Source of the DNA: Chloracidobacterium sp. UBA6041
GTDB taxonomy: Bacteria; Acidobacteriota; Blastocatellia; Pyrinomonadales; Pyrinomonadaceae
Assembly (NCBI GenBank): GCA_002427845.1
Contig: DIYZ01000113.1
Location: forward strand, 1 to 26,511
Direction: 5' to 3'
DNA length: 26,511 bases
Every line of letters begins with the position of its first letter. The stretch's first letter is position 1. This document shows positions 7,001 to 14,560 of the stretch, one piece after another. The notes beneath the pieces are model-generated. The model did not search any database. It had not been told where the DNA came from and was given only the letters and a program-made list of their open reading frames with translations. The translations under genes were made by a program, and so were the position numbers.

Positions 7001-8293
7001 ATGGAAGTACAAATGAGCGCGGCGGAGGAAAAGATTCTCGAAGTAGAAATCGAGCGTTTGTTACCGGGTGGCGTTGGCCTGGCCCACGCGGAGGGCTTGA
7101 CGATTTTTGTTTCCCTGGCCGCGCCGGGCGACGTCTTGCGCGTCAGGTTCGACCGGCTTCAGGGCAAGGTAGGCTTCGCATCCATCGTGGAAGTTGTTAA
7201 GCCTTCTGCTGTTCGCGTCGAGCCGCCTTGCCCTTATTTCGGCCGTTGTGGCGGCTGCGATTTTCAGCAGCTTACTTACGAAGCACAACTAAACGCCAAA
7301 GTTGAAATCATTCGCGATTGTTTGCATCGCATCGCCCGCATCTACACTCCGCTCGAGATTGTGATGCATCCTTCGCCGCACGAATGGCGCTACCGCGCTC
7401 GCGCCAACTGGCAGTTTGATGCCAATGAAAAACTACTGGGGTATTTCGAACGCGGCTCGAATAGAGTTTGCGATGTTGAATACTGCGCGGTACTGGTTCC
7501 GGAGTTGCAGGAGACTTTAGAACAGGTGCGAAACGAGATCCACACGCTGACGACCATGCCGCCGCTAAAGGATTTTGATGTAGTTGCGGGTGATGAGGGA
7601 GTTTCACTGTTCCCCGCTTTCGCCGGCTTGCAACCAATAGACGTTAGCCGAATTGTCGGTCAGGAAAAATACCATTTCAGCGCGCAGGCTTTCTTCCAAA
7701 TCAATCACCAGTTGCTCGAGCCGCTGATCGCCGCCGCAACAGGCGATGCAAAAGGACAAACCGCCGTCGATCTCTATTGCGGCGTGGGACTCTTTACGTT
7801 GCCGCTCGCGCGACGGTTTGAGCGAGTTACCGGCGTTGAAGCACACGAGCGCGCTACCGACTTTGCGAGGCGCAATCTCGAGTCCGTCGAACGGGGCAGT
7901 AGCCCGACACCGGGGTCCCCGGCGGCGCAGCGCCGCTGGGGTGGGAACATGAGGGAGGGCGCAGAAAGCAAGTTAGCAACTGCCGTCCCGGGAAATGTGC
8001 AAATCATCACCGCGAGCGCGGGCGATTGGCTAAAGGAACATTCCCGCTCGTTTGGGCCGCTTGATTTTCTTCTTTTGGATCCGCCGCGAACGGGCTGTGA
8101 GAATGCCGTCATCGCCGGAATGCTTGCGTTGCGACCGGCGCGAATCAGTTACGTTTCCTGCGATCCAGCGACGTTGGCCCGCGATCTCAAGAAACTCGTC
8201 GCGGCTGGATATTCTCTTGACTCCGTCAGTGCGTATGATATGTTCCCGCAGACTCATCACGTCGAAACTGTCGTCCGCTTATCCAGTAAGTAA
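7001..8293 (+). CDS. 23S rRNA (uracil-5-)-methyltransferase, RlmD/TrmA family
   Basis: This SAM-dependent enzyme methylates C5 of a uridine in rRNA or tRNA. The 430-residue protein has an N-terminal TRAM-like beta domain at about 11-70 and the four cysteines expected to hold a [4Fe-4S] cluster (Cys77, Cys83, Cys86 in CPYFGRCGGC, and Cys162). The SAM site DLYCGVGLFTLPLA lies at about 257-270. DPPRTG follows, then the nucleophile Cys387 in SYVSCDP and the C-terminal base Glu422 in HHVETVVRL. Between the SAM region and the next strand (about residues 297-328) is a Gly/Ser/Arg-rich insert that corresponds to a palindromic DNA repeat. ATG 7001 and ATG 7013 are both possible starts. The exact target nucleotide cannot be assigned within this family. 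Confidence 0.9.
   Translation: MEVQMSAAEEKILEVEIERLLPGGVGLAHAEGLTIFVSLAAPGDVLRVRFDRLQGKVGFASIVEVVKPSAVRVEPPCPYFGRCGGCDFQQLTYEAQLNAKVEIIRDCLHRIARIYTPLEIVMHPSPHEWRYRARANWQFDANEKLLGYFERGSNRVCDVEYCAVLVPELQETLEQVRNEIHTLTTMPPLKDFDVVAGDEGVSLFPAFAGLQPIDVSRIVGQEKYHFSAQAFFQINHQLLEPLIAAATGDAKGQTAVDLYCGVGLFTLPLARRFERVTGVEAHERATDFARRNLESVERGSSPTPGSPAAQRRWGGNMREGAESKLATAVPGNVQIITASAGDWLKEHSRSFGPLDFLLLDPPRTGCENAVIAGMLALRPARISYVSCDPATLARDLKKLVAAGYSLDSVSAYDMFPQTHHVETVVRLSSK
7889..7975. repeat. Palindromic element inserted in frame in the methyltransferase gene
   Basis: The segment begins near ggggcagtagcccgac (7893-7908), which recurs exactly at 17995-18010. It contains a strong hairpin (ccccggcggcg 7917-7927, loop cag, cgccgctgggg 7931-7941, one wobble). 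It encodes low-complexity sequence (GSSPTPGSPAAQRRWGG) where relatives have a short turn before the strand NVQIITASAGDWL. The reading frame is kept. Exact borders are estimated from where family-like sequence stops and resumes. Confidence 0.65.
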
Positions 8294-8382
8294 CTACCGC
8301 GCGACCAGAGTCAACCGCTAAATCACAATAGCCGCTGCACCGGACAACTGCTGATCATCCCGGCCGGGTCCTCGTCTGAACA

Positions 8383-11127
8383 ATGCAGAATCATGCCCAC
8401 GGGCCGTCTCTTTCTGCCCGGCCTCTTGCCACGCATCCGTTGGCGCAGCTCGCTGTTGCGTTTGCAGTAGGCGTTATTGGCGCGCGTCTTTCTGGAATTT
8501 CGCTCGCGCCTCTTGTCTCCATTGCTGCGTTAATAAGCGTCCTCGCCCTGGCTGCTTGCGTCACACGCAAACTGCGCCTTGCAACAATTCTTGTGATCCT
8601 GTCTGCGCTCTTACTCGGTGCGTCTCTAACCTCGATCGAAAAGAGCAAAGTCCCAGCGAATCAACTCAAACGCCTGCTTGATAACGGAACGATCGCGGTC
8701 GGCGAGCCTGTTGAGCTAACGGGAGTGTTGGAACGCGATCCGGAAGTTGCTCCCGAGCGCTTATATCTGCTCTTAAGAGTTCAAAAACTCAGGTTTAGAG
8801 AAACTGAGAGAGAGGTATCCGGCGAGGTCGTCTTGCTTGCTCCTGTTTTAGAAAAATCGACGCAGCAGGAATTTGATCAACTAGACCTGCGTTATGGCGC
8901 GCGCATTCGCGTCATGACTTTGCTCGAGCGCTCCGATAGTTTCCGCAATCCCGGAGTTTCGTTGTTTACCGAGTATCTCGATCGACAGGGCTTCGACGCG
9001 ACCGGATTTCTAAAGAGTCCGCTGCTTCTCGAGCGTTTGGACAATGAACGCGTCCTGCTGCCGCTAGCGTGGCTTTATGACTGGCGTCGTAAGTTGCAAG
9101 CGGAAATTGACACTCGCTTTCCGGCGGAGACAGCAGGCGTGCTTGACGCAGCGTTGTTGGGAAATCGCTACAACTTATCACGCTCAACGTCTGAACGGTT
9201 TCGTGAGGGCGGAACTTTTCACGTGCTGGTGATTAGCGGATTGCACATAACCTTTCTCGGCGGCTTCATTTTTCTGATCACGCGCCGCTTCACAAAGAAT
9301 AGATTGGTGCAATTCATGTTCTCGGTCGTCGTCTTGTGGGCGTACTCGCTTGGGGTGGGTGCACAGGCTTCTGTCGTGCGGGCAGCTCTGATGTTTACTG
9401 TTGTCTTGATGGCGCCGCTTGTCTCCCGTCGCGCCTCCTCTCTTAATGCCCTTGGTGGTGCGGCGCTCGCGTTGCTTGTTTGGCGTCCCAGCGATCTTCT
9501 CGATCCTTCGTTTCAACTGACGTTTGTTTCGGTGCTGGCTATCGTCATACTCGCCTGGCCACTGCTGCAAAAACTGTCTGAAGTTGGTTCATGGCGGCCG
9601 ACGCGCGAAACGCCATACCCGCCATCGTGCCCCGAATGGCTGCGCAGTTTTTGTGAATGTCTGTTTTGGAGTGAACGCGAAGCTAAACGAGAACTCGAGC
9701 GCGCCAACTATGATTACAAGCTTTTCAAACACCCGCTAGCCGCGCCACTGGAGCGCCTGCGATTACAGCGAACACTGCGATACATATTTGGCGCCCTTGT
9801 GGTTTCCGCGAGCGTGCAGCTCGCATTGCTCCCTTTTCTCATAGTTTATTTTCATCGCTTATCGTTCGCCTCATTCATTCTAAACATTGGCGTCAGTTTG
9901 ATGATGGCTGCTCTCACAATTACGGCGGTCGTCGGATTGGCGATTGCGCAGTTTAGTTCCACCGTCGCCGCGCCTGTCATCAGCATAGCGAACAGTCTCA
10001 ATTTGTTAATGGTTCATAGCGTGGACCCGTTTACTCAGGCGGGTGTGGCCTCCATTCGTTTGCCCGAATATACGGGATGGGCAAGCACAATCTATGGATT
10101 GTATTACGTGCCGCTGACGCTATTGGCGGCTTCATTGTGGCGTTGGAGGCCTCTGGATCCTGCCATGGTTGAAGCCAAGAAAAGAAGTGGGCGTCGTTTG
10201 ACGCGGCTTGCGCCTGCGGCACAACTGTTTGCCATAACGTTGATTTTGATTCACCCATGGAGCGCCGGCAGAGCTGATGGAAAACTGCGGATAGACTTTC
10301 TTGATGTGGGCCAGGGCGACTGTGCCCTGGTGACCTTTCCCGACAACACAACCCTTCTGATAGATGGAGGCGGCCGGCCCGGTCCTTTCAAACGAGCAGT
10401 AAGGCCGAGCGAAGACTTCGATGAAGAATTTGAACGAGAGACACGCAGCATTGGAGAGGCGGTGGTTTCGGAATATCTTTGGTGGCGCGGCCTGGATCAC
10501 GTTGACTATATTCTCGCGACTCACGCTGACGCCGACCACATTGACGGATTGAATGACGTGGCTCGAAATTTCGTTGTACGCGCGGCCCTGGTCGCGCGCC
10601 GCCCGGCTCAAGACCCAGAGTATTCGAAGTTTGCAGAAACCTTATCGGCGAAACGAATTCCGATTATTACAATCGGTGCCGGCGACCAATTGAAATTCGG
10701 CGGTGTAACGGCAAAAGTTATCTGGCCGCCGCCGAAGTCTAATACAGATGCGCCGTCGCAAAACAACGATTCAATTGTGCTCAGGTTGGGCCTCGGCGAT
10801 CGCGCATTTCTGCTCACCGGCGATATTGAAACATCTGCCGAGACTGCCTTGTTAAAAGCTCGCTATCAACTTCGGGCGGACGTCGTAAAGGTGGCACACC
10901 ACGGCAGCCGGACCTCTTCCACTCAGGATTTCATCGCGGCCACGCAAGTGACTCTTGCCGTCATCTCGGTTGGGCAAACTTCTGTTTTCGGCCATCCGCA
11001 TCGGGACGTAGTGGAGAGATGGAAGACCAGTGGCGCTCAAGTGCTAACGACAGGGAAGAGCGGAACAATTACAGTCTCCACCGACGGCCGCGATTTGAGC
11101 GTTGAGACCTTCGTTAAGAGCAACTGA
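8383..11127 (+). CDS. comEC: ComEC/Rec2-type DNA uptake channel
   Basis: ComEC carries single-stranded DNA across the inner membrane during natural transformation. The 914-residue protein has the full architecture. Hydrophobic N-terminal segments are followed by a DUF4131-like soluble region at about 90-225. The Competence transmembrane domain follows, with VLVISGLHITFLGG at about 280-293 and a run of membrane helices to about 600. A C-terminal metallo-beta-lactamase domain starts at about 640 (IDFLDVGQGDCALV). Its metal ligands are visible: His714, Asp716, Asp718 and His719 in THADADHID, the aspartate of LLTGDIE, and His839/His840 in VAHHGS. These suggest an active nuclease domain. Length is normal. 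It lies 89 bases after the methyltransferase gene and converges on the cysteine dioxygenase gene with 3 bases between stop codons. Confidence 0.95.
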   Translation: MQNHAHGPSLSARPLATHPLAQLAVAFAVGVIGARLSGISLAPLVSIAALISVLALAACVTRKLRLATILVILSALLLGASLTSIEKSKVPANQLKRLLDNGTIAVGEPVELTGVLERDPEVAPERLYLLLRVQKLRFRETEREVSGEVVLLAPVLEKSTQQEFDQLDLRYGARIRVMTLLERSDSFRNPGVSLFTEYLDRQGFDATGFLKSPLLLERLDNERVLLPLAWLYDWRRKLQAEIDTRFPAETAGVLDAALLGNRYNLSRSTSERFREGGTFHVLVISGLHITFLGGFIFLITRRFTKNRLVQFMFSVVVLWAYSLGVGAQASVVRAALMFTVVLMAPLVSRRASSLNALGGAALALLVWRPSDLLDPSFQLTFVSVLAIVILAWPLLQKLSEVGSWRPTRETPYPPSCPEWLRSFCECLFWSEREAKRELERANYDYKLFKHPLAAPLERLRLQRTLRYIFGALVVSASVQLALLPFLIVYFHRLSFASFILNIGVSLMMAALTITAVVGLAIAQFSSTVAAPVISIANSLNLLMVHSVDPFTQAGVASIRLPEYTGWASTIYGLYYVPLTLLAASLWRWRPLDPAMVEAKKRSGRRLTRLAPAAQLFAITLILIHPWSAGRADGKLRIDFLDVGQGDCALVTFPDNTTLLIDGGGRPGPFKRAVRPSEDFDEEFERETRSIGEAVVSEYLWWRGLDHVDYILATHADADHIDGLNDVARNFVVRAALVARRPAQDPEYSKFAETLSAKRIPIITIGAGDQLKFGGVTAKVIWPPPKSNTDAPSQNNDSIVLRLGLGDRAFLLTGDIETSAETALLKARYQLRADVVKVAHHGSRTSSTQDFIAATQVTLAVISVGQTSVFGHPHRDVVERWKTSGAQVLTTGKSGTITVSTDGRDLSVETFVKSN

Positions 11128-11130
11128 GAT

Positions 11131-11718
11131 TTAAGGCGAGTTAAGCAGGCTTTCCGTATCGTCAGGAACGTACAGATCTACTTTTGCGCTGCCGGGTTTA
11201 TAGGTGTGTAGCACGCCGAGTGGCGGTGCGTAAACATGAATCGTGACGAGATCCTGGCCGCTGACGTCCGGATTTCCCAACTGATGAATGTCAGGGACAT
11301 CCGAACCAGTAACTGCACCCGGTGAACAATCTCGGGCAGCTTTGTATTCCAGGCCCTTCACCTCGTCGAAGCTAAAGGTTGTTTCCCACAACACGCCCTG
11401 GAACACCTTTACGCCGCCGTGGGAGCCATTATGATCATGGATTGGTGTCCGTTGACCTGGGCGCCAACACAACACCAGCATCTCCACAAACTCGTTACGA
11501 CAAACCCGGTGGCGCCAATAGTTGCCCTCTTTAAAACCGATGTAGGGTTGCAACTCTTCCGCGTCGATCTCCGCATTCTCCAACCACTCGTAAATTTGCT
11601 CGAGAGAAGGTGCGCTGCTTTGTAACTCAAGCGCTTCAACCAGACGCCCCAGCGAATGGGAATTGTTTTTGATTTCGTTGGTTTGGAGACTATCGGCTGT
11701 CTCGAAGTGAATTGACAC
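11131..11718 (-). CDS. cdo: Cysteine dioxygenase type I (cupin)
   Basis: This is a non-haem iron enzyme that oxidises cysteine to cysteine sulfinate. The 195-residue product has the cupin motif TPIHDHNGSHGGVKVFQG with iron ligands His94 and His96, and a third ligand His145 in DIHQLGN. HVYAPPLGVLHTY at 161-173 is typical of the family. An arginine-rich RHRVCRN at 69-75 probably supplies the substrate carboxylate contact. Start choice: the frame extends to a TTG at 11760, but a GTG at 11718 has a clear GAGGAG nine bases upstream, so I use the GTG. A related 3-mercaptopropionate dioxygenase is the main alternative. It is transcribed away from comEC's end and stands apart from tsaE by about 350 bp. 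Confidence 0.88.
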   Translation of the reverse strand: MSIHFETADSLQTNEIKNNSHSLGRLVEALELQSSAPSLEQIYEWLENAEIDAEELQPYIGFKEGNYWRHRVCRNEFVEMLVLCWRPGQRTPIHDHNGSHGGVKVFQGVLWETTFSFDEVKGLEYKAARDCSPGAVTGSDVPDIHQLGNPDVSGQDLVTIHVYAPPLGVLHTYKPGSAKVDLYVPDDTESLLNSP

Positions 11719-11727
11719 GTTTGCGGT

Positions 11728-11733
11728 CTCCTC
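11728..11733 (-). promoter_or_regulatory. Shine-Dalgarno deciding the cysteine dioxygenase start
   Basis: GAGGAG on the minus strand, nine bases before GTG 11718. It supports that start over the upstream TTG at 11760, which has no comparable site. Confidence 0.65.
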
Positions 11734-11760
11734 GGGAGGTTGGCGCCTTCCAATGCGCAA

Positions 11761-12068
11761 TCCCCTTATATTATCTCGAACTCAGGGAGTCAAGGCGTTC
11801 GCAGTTTTTGGTAGTGATGAAATTTGCAGCGCGCAACGATCGGGAGATAATTCTGTTCACTGTAACGCCGGGCCATGAGAAAACGTCAAACTCATCACCC
11901 GGCGTACACAGAAATTTAGAGTATTGATTGTGTGAACGAATCAATTACTCCGTAAGGTCGAACCCACCCAGGCTCGTGAGATTGAGAAGAACGGCAGGCT
12001 TATACACCTTCGCTCGGATGGATACAATAGCAGGTCTGAACTATCTCGAAATTTGTTACCTGAATTCG
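11761..12068. other. Gene-free interval between cdo and tsaE
   Basis: About 300 bases without a convincing gene. The only open stretch that looks protein-like is a plus-strand frame from about 11940 to 12077, ending near the tsaE stop (containing EPTQAREIEKNGRLIHLRSD). It has no start codon with a ribosome site and I cannot match it to a family, so it may be a remnant or chance. The cdo promoter should also lie here; no confident -35/-10 pair was identified. Confidence 0.4.
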
Positions 12069-12518
12069 TCAGCACAGCCTGATATTACGGGGTGCGTCGC
12101 CATCGCCTGAGATGGCAATCCGCCAAACACTTGCCGGTAGCGGATACCGACCGAGACGCTCGGCCCACTCGATTACCACGACGGCCCGTTCATCACTTAG
12201 CAGCTCCTCAAGGTCGACAGCATGTGCTGCGCGCGCACCTTCGTCTAAGCGGTAGAGATCAATGTGGAAAAGTGGCAGCCGGCCCGCATGGGGATTGACT
12301 AAGGTAAATGACGGGCTGGTTACTTCTTCAGGATCGATGCCGAGTGATGAAGCAAGTCCTTTCACCAGGATTGTCTTTCCGGCGCCCAGCGGCCCATCGA
12401 GCAAAAGTATCTCGCCTCCGCGCAGTTGTTCGCCAATTTGCTTGCCCAAAAGAAAGGTTTCACTCGGCTCACGGGAGATCCATTCACCGCTTCGTAGAGT
12501 TTGTTCGATGGTGGTCAT
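12069..12518 (-). CDS. tsaE: tRNA threonylcarbamoyladenosine biosynthesis ATPase TsaE
   Basis: TsaE is the P-loop ATPase that drives the TsaB-TsaD complex in making the universal t6A modification at position 37 of ANN-decoding tRNAs. The 149-residue product has Walker A GPLGAGKT at 42-49 and the family segments TSPSFTLVN, LFHIDLYRLD and VVIEWAERLG in the right order and spacing. Length is normal. The ATG is two bases after the stop codon of nnr, so the two are clearly co-transcribed, a common arrangement (nnr-tsaE). TsaB and TsaD are not in the window. Confidence 0.95.
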   Translation of the reverse strand: MTTIEQTLRSGEWISREPSETFLLGKQIGEQLRGGEILLLDGPLGAGKTILVKGLASSLGIDPEEVTSPSFTLVNPHAGRLPLFHIDLYRLDEGARAAHAVDLEELLSDERAVVVIEWAERLGRYPLPASVWRIAISGDGDAPRNIRLC

Positions 12519-12520
12519 TG

Positions 12521-14209
12521 CTACGGCGTCTCACCTTTGGCGTCGAGTGAACAGACGGCTTCACTCAGGTGTTCGCGGATATCCGAGGCGACCATCGTGC
12601 GCATACCGCGGTCGCGGGCCGCGATATCACCTGCAAGACCGCCAATATAGACTGCTGCGACCGTTGCAGAGAGCACGTCAGCTTTTTCCTTCAAAGTTCC
12701 GATTGCCTGCGCGATGAATCCGGCAATGATACCGGTCAACGTATCACCGGCTCCTGCCGTCCCCAGGCCGGCATTTCCTGTTGGATTAATGAACACGCGC
12801 CCATCAGGCGCGGCGATAAGCGCGCGCGAACCCTTGAGAACAAGAATCAAATTGTTCCTGGTCGCAAAGTTACGCGCAACCGCCACGCGATCGTCGAGGG
12901 CTGATCTGTCATTCGTCCCCAGAAGTCGGAGCATCTCTCCAGCATGGGGCGTAAGGACCAGTGGAGATTCTTTTGAACCAGACAAATCCGGAGGCCACCC
13001 ATTTCCGTCATAGGTCGCCAGACAATTTAGTGCATCGGCATCAATGACTACCGAAGTCTCGCGTGTCTTCACAACTGAGAACACAAAGCGTCGAGTGCGT
13101 TCGTCTTCGGCTGATAGTCCGGGACCGATAGCGATAACAGAAACTTTAGACGCTAACCGGGAAACGTGATCTGCGGCTTTATCACTCACTGCGCCGCGGT
13201 CAGTTTCGGCAAGCGCGGTCGTCATTACTTCGGGCATTACACTCGCGGCGATTGAAGATTGCGCCGAAGCCGGCGTGGCGATCGTCACCAGCCCTGCGCC
13301 TGCTCGGATGGCGGCGTCCCCACAAAGGACGGCGGCCCCCGTGTAACCGCGCGAGCCTGCGATTATAAGTGCATGTCCGTGAGTGTTCTTAAACGACTCG
13401 GGCGCGTAGCGCGTGCTCACTAACCATTCGCGTACATCGTTTGCCTCGGTTACGAAGAGAGTGGGATTTGCCGCTTCAACCAATGCGGATGGTGCGCCTA
13501 TATCAGCAACAGCTAATTTGCCATTCAAGTGTGAAGCTGGCGGCAGCACGTTGGCGGGCTTGGGTGCAGTAAATGTGACGGTCAAGTCTGCGTGCACTGC
13601 CTCGCCAATGGGTTGAGCTAGATCTGCATTAAGTCCCGAAGGGATATCGATTGAAACAATTAATGGCCTCACTGTCGCCGAACTTTCGCGGGCTCTTCGC
13701 ATGATTGCCAAATGCTGCACGACCTGAACGAAAACTCCCTCAAGCGGCCGCCGGAGTCCGGTGCCGAATAAAGCATCGACGATAATGTCGTAAGCGCGTC
13801 GCGGTTTTGCTAAGTCTTCCCAGGCTGATACTCCAGTGCACTCCACAAGACTCAAACGAGACGGCTGATCCTTTGAGCCAGCCGCAAAGCCACTCAAACG
13901 CCGAACAATTTCAAAGTTGGCCCGGGCATCGGCGTGAGCGTTCTCCACCTTTCCGAATAAAACGACATCCGCATGAACGCCCGCGCGAGCAAGCTCCTGA
14001 GCCAGGGCTGCGCCATCGCCACCGTTGTTTCCCGGCCCACAAAGTATCTGTGCTTTCTTGCCGGCTAGATTCCCACCGAAGTGAGCTGCGATTGTCTGGA
14101 AACAAGCCTCGGCGGCGGCCTGCATCAAGAGCGAAGAAGGGATCTGATAGTCCTGTGTGGTGAGGCGGTCGATTTGCCGCATTTGACTTGCTGAGATAAT
14201 TGGCTGCAC
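12521..14209 (-). CDS. nnr: Bifunctional NAD(P)H-hydrate epimerase / ADP-dependent dehydratase
   Basis: Nnr repairs damaged NAD(P)H: an N-terminal YjeF epimerase interconverts R- and S-NAD(P)HX, and a C-terminal ribokinase-like dehydratase restores S-NAD(P)HX to NAD(P)H using ADP. The 562-residue product has CGPGNNGGDG at 57-66 and DALFGTGLRRPL in the epimerase half, with DIPSGLNAD further on. The dehydratase half has AIVIAGSRGYTGA-like sequence, IGPGLSAEDE, LTPHAGEMLRLLG and NAGLGTAGAGDT, with the expected catalytic Asp489. Both halves appear complete. The start is a GTG with no strong ribosome site. It heads a two-gene operon with tsaE. Confidence 0.95.
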   Translation of the reverse strand: MQPIISASQMRQIDRLTTQDYQIPSSLLMQAAAEACFQTIAAHFGGNLAGKKAQILCGPGNNGGDGAALAQELARAGVHADVVLFGKVENAHADARANFEIVRRLSGFAAGSKDQPSRLSLVECTGVSAWEDLAKPRRAYDIIVDALFGTGLRRPLEGVFVQVVQHLAIMRRARESSATVRPLIVSIDIPSGLNADLAQPIGEAVHADLTVTFTAPKPANVLPPASHLNGKLAVADIGAPSALVEAANPTLFVTEANDVREWLVSTRYAPESFKNTHGHALIIAGSRGYTGAAVLCGDAAIRAGAGLVTIATPASAQSSIAASVMPEVMTTALAETDRGAVSDKAADHVSRLASKVSVIAIGPGLSAEDERTRRFVFSVVKTRETSVVIDADALNCLATYDGNGWPPDLSGSKESPLVLTPHAGEMLRLLGTNDRSALDDRVAVARNFATRNNLILVLKGSRALIAAPDGRVFINPTGNAGLGTAGAGDTLTGIIAGFIAQAIGTLKEKADVLSATVAAVYIGGLAGDIAARDRGMRTMVASDIREHLSEAVCSLDAKGETP

Positions 14210-14282
14210 GTTTGGATGATAAGTACCGTTACTGTCAGGGTCAATCCGTTCCCACTTAATCGCACAGCATTATCGCGGCCAA

Positions 14283-14306
14283 CAAAAAAGGCGGCCGAAG
14301 CCGCCT
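14283..14306 (-). terminator. Rho-independent terminator on the minus strand
   Basis: Stem aggcggc/gccgcct with a 4-base loop (14289-14306). On the minus strand it is followed by a run of six T's (14283-14288 on the plus strand are A's). It lies between the murJ end and the nnr promoter region, downstream of a first, stronger terminator at 14407-14440. Confidence 0.7.
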
Positions 14307-14406
14307 GCCTCTTGCCGCTGTCTGCCGCTGCACCAACCAGTCCGTTTTTCCAGGATAACCTTAGTAAATAGTCAATGACTCCATATCTCCAGAAAAATGT
14401 TTCAGC

Positions 14407-14440
14407 AAAAAGCCCGAGCAAGTTGAACCTTGCTCGGGCT
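14407..14440 (-). terminator. Strong rho-independent terminator behind murJ
   Basis: A perfect 12-bp stem (agcccgagcaag 14411-14422 with cttgctcgggct 14429-14440) has a 6-base loop and is followed on the minus strand by TTTTT. It should end the regulator-murJ transcript. It may originally have belonged to a PEP-CTERM protein gene whose tail lies just upstream. Confidence 0.88.
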
Positions 14441-14480
14441 CCTTAACGAGGGAACGAAAGGAGGGTTAATTTACTCGGGT

Positions 14481-14549
14481 TTAGCAGTTTTTTCGACGTT
14501 TGCGAATGAAGCCAGCGAAGCCCGCCAAGCCGGTTCCCAACAGCACCAT
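14481..14549 (-). pseudogene. Orphan PEP-CTERM-like sorting tail (gene remnant)
   Basis: The minus strand between the murJ stop and the terminator encodes PTM followed by VLLGTGLAGFAGFIRKRRK, then two residues and a stop. A Gly/Leu-rich single membrane span closed by RKRRK is the form of PEP-CTERM sorting signals recognised by exosortase systems. The usual VPEP box and the whole body of the protein are missing; the frame is stopped inside the murJ end. I read this as the 3' end of a lost surface-protein gene onto which murJ has been joined. A chance hydrophobic frame is possible, but the resemblance is close. Confidence 0.55.
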
Positions 14550-14560
14550 CGTCGGGAATC

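Noticed and set aside
11940..12077. Short open plus-strand frame between cdo and tsaE
   Set aside because: Protein-like but under 50 codons, without a start codon and ending at the tsaE stop region; not distinguishable from chance.
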